From: JAHRVQ01 sp029941905
Lineage (GTDB): Bacteria; Pseudomonadota; Gammaproteobacteria; Pseudomonadales; Azotimanducaceae
Assembly (NCBI GenBank): GCA_029941905.1
Contig: JAPYTQ010000030.1
Span: 1-64,000 of the forward strand
Reading direction: 5' to 3'
Length of the DNA: 64,000 bases
A program made the translations under genes and the position numbers. The notes below the pieces were generated by a model, which ran no database searches, was not told the DNA's origin, and saw only the letters and a list, made by a program, of their open reading frames with translations. Of this stretch, positions 63,606 to 64,000 are shown piece by piece (positions within the stretch are counted from its first letter, which is position 1; the number at the start of each line of letters is the position of its first letter).

Positions 63606-64000
63606 TCAGCCTGAACTCTTCAAGCCATAAACCATCTCGCGGGTCACTTTGAGATGTGCCTGAATAATTGCATCTTCAGGTATTTCAAGTTTCGTGGAGA
63701 CCACGAACTTCGAAAAATGATACACCGCGGCGGTAAATGAGATACCTGAAGCGACCACATACACAACCGCCAGCAATCCCGGCGCACTCGCAATATCAGT
63801 AATCTCCGTGACCAGCAGATAAGCAAAGATTACAAAAGATGACAGGCATGCTAGCGACAGAAAAAGCGTGTGCTTTCCCAGCGCCTGCTTGCCTTTCTCG
63901 ATCAGCAATTCGAGTTCTGCCAGGCTGAAATGATCCAGCTCCCAACCTACCGCTTCATCAACCCCGCGGGAACCGGGTGGGTGAACGATATAGCCGGTAA
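63606..64000 (-). CDS. Membrane protein with two spans, cut by the window edge
   Basis: The frame is open from the stop at 63606 through the end of the window, so the start lies beyond it. Visible are VDEAVGWELDHFSLAELELL, a basic helix KGKQALGKH, two membrane segments (LFLSLACLSSFVIFAYLLV, LLAVVYVVASGISFTAAVY) and the C-terminal tail ending GLKSSG. No family recognised. Confidence 0.6.
   Translation of the reverse strand, partial: TGYIVHPPGSRGVDEAVGWELDHFSLAELELLIEKGKQALGKHTLFLSLACLSSFVIFAYLLVTEITDIASAPGLLAVVYVVASGISFTAAVYHFSKFVVSTKLEIPEDAIIQAHLKVTREMVYGLKSSG

Noticed and set aside
1..64000. CRISPR arrays, tRNA, rRNA and complete insertion sequences
   Set aside because: None recognised on reading; no regularly spaced repeats, no cloverleaf with a T-loop, no transposase reading frame. 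A tRNA or covariance-model scan would be the decisive check.

Overview
The window looks like chromosome from a free-living, aerobic gammaproteobacterium, probably marine. Typical gammaproteobacterial genes and gene orders are present: lptF-lptG, pepA-holC-(small gene)-valS, slyX, prfC, rimI beside a holD-like gene, FabY, and a prkA-yeaH-spoVR stress operon. The organism cannot be named below class from sequence reading alone. No rRNA, tRNA, CRISPR array, prophage or intact transposase gene was seen.

Layout. 0-6 kb: an ECF-type sigma factor gene broken by a frameshift at a run of eight T, a small membrane protein, then a surface-modification block. That block holds an LPS-kinase-like protein, a NodU/SxtI-type carbamoyltransferase, an SxtJ-like membrane protein, a 50-residue DUF5989-like protein and, facing them, a membrane-anchored SGNH hydrolase. 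6-17.7 kb: housekeeping genes (RDD protein, LptG/LptF, PepA, HolC, ValS, cold-shock protein, quinone oxidoreductase, SlyX, HisF/HisH). 17.8-21 kb: a GntR-type DNA-binding domain fused to a complete PurM (AIR synthase)-like domain, followed by a LysR regulator divergent from a TauE/SafE exporter. 21-35.9 kb: lipid and central metabolism, namely a 1637-residue single-chain biotin-dependent carboxylase, class I fumarase, an AsmA protein, a MaoC hydratase, a thiolase, FabY and an alpha/beta-hydrolase-like protein with Ala at the nucleophile position.

35.9-41 kb is a decaying region. It contains remnants of an S9 peptidase, an amidohydrolase, an M20 peptidase, a cytochrome P450 and a DUF222/HNH nuclease, interleaved with two intact genes (VOC protein, SAM methyltransferase). 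Two junctions share one geometry: a minus-strand gene and a plus-strand gene have both lost their 5' ends at the same point. 41-47.7 kb carries catabolic genes: a CYP153-like P450, a DUF1330 protein, an ectonucleotide pyrophosphatase-like enzyme, a cobalt-type nitrile hydratase operon and a thioredoxin/DUF255 protein. 47.8-64 kb holds the prkA-yeaH-spoVR operon, prfC, rimI, a holD-like gene, a 158-bp inverted-repeat-bounded element that supplies the last codons of tesB, a crotonase, MFS and APC transporters, a PilZ protein, glycerol kinase with a MarR regulator, and two small membrane proteins, the last cut by the window edge.

The most unusual items are the GntR-PurM fusion with a candidate operator in front of it, divergent from hisHF (whose product AICAR is a purine intermediate); the giant fused carboxylase; the sxtIJK-like cassette; the tesB-recoding miniature element; and a tandem duplication that places a five-codon leader ORF overlapping the rimI start.
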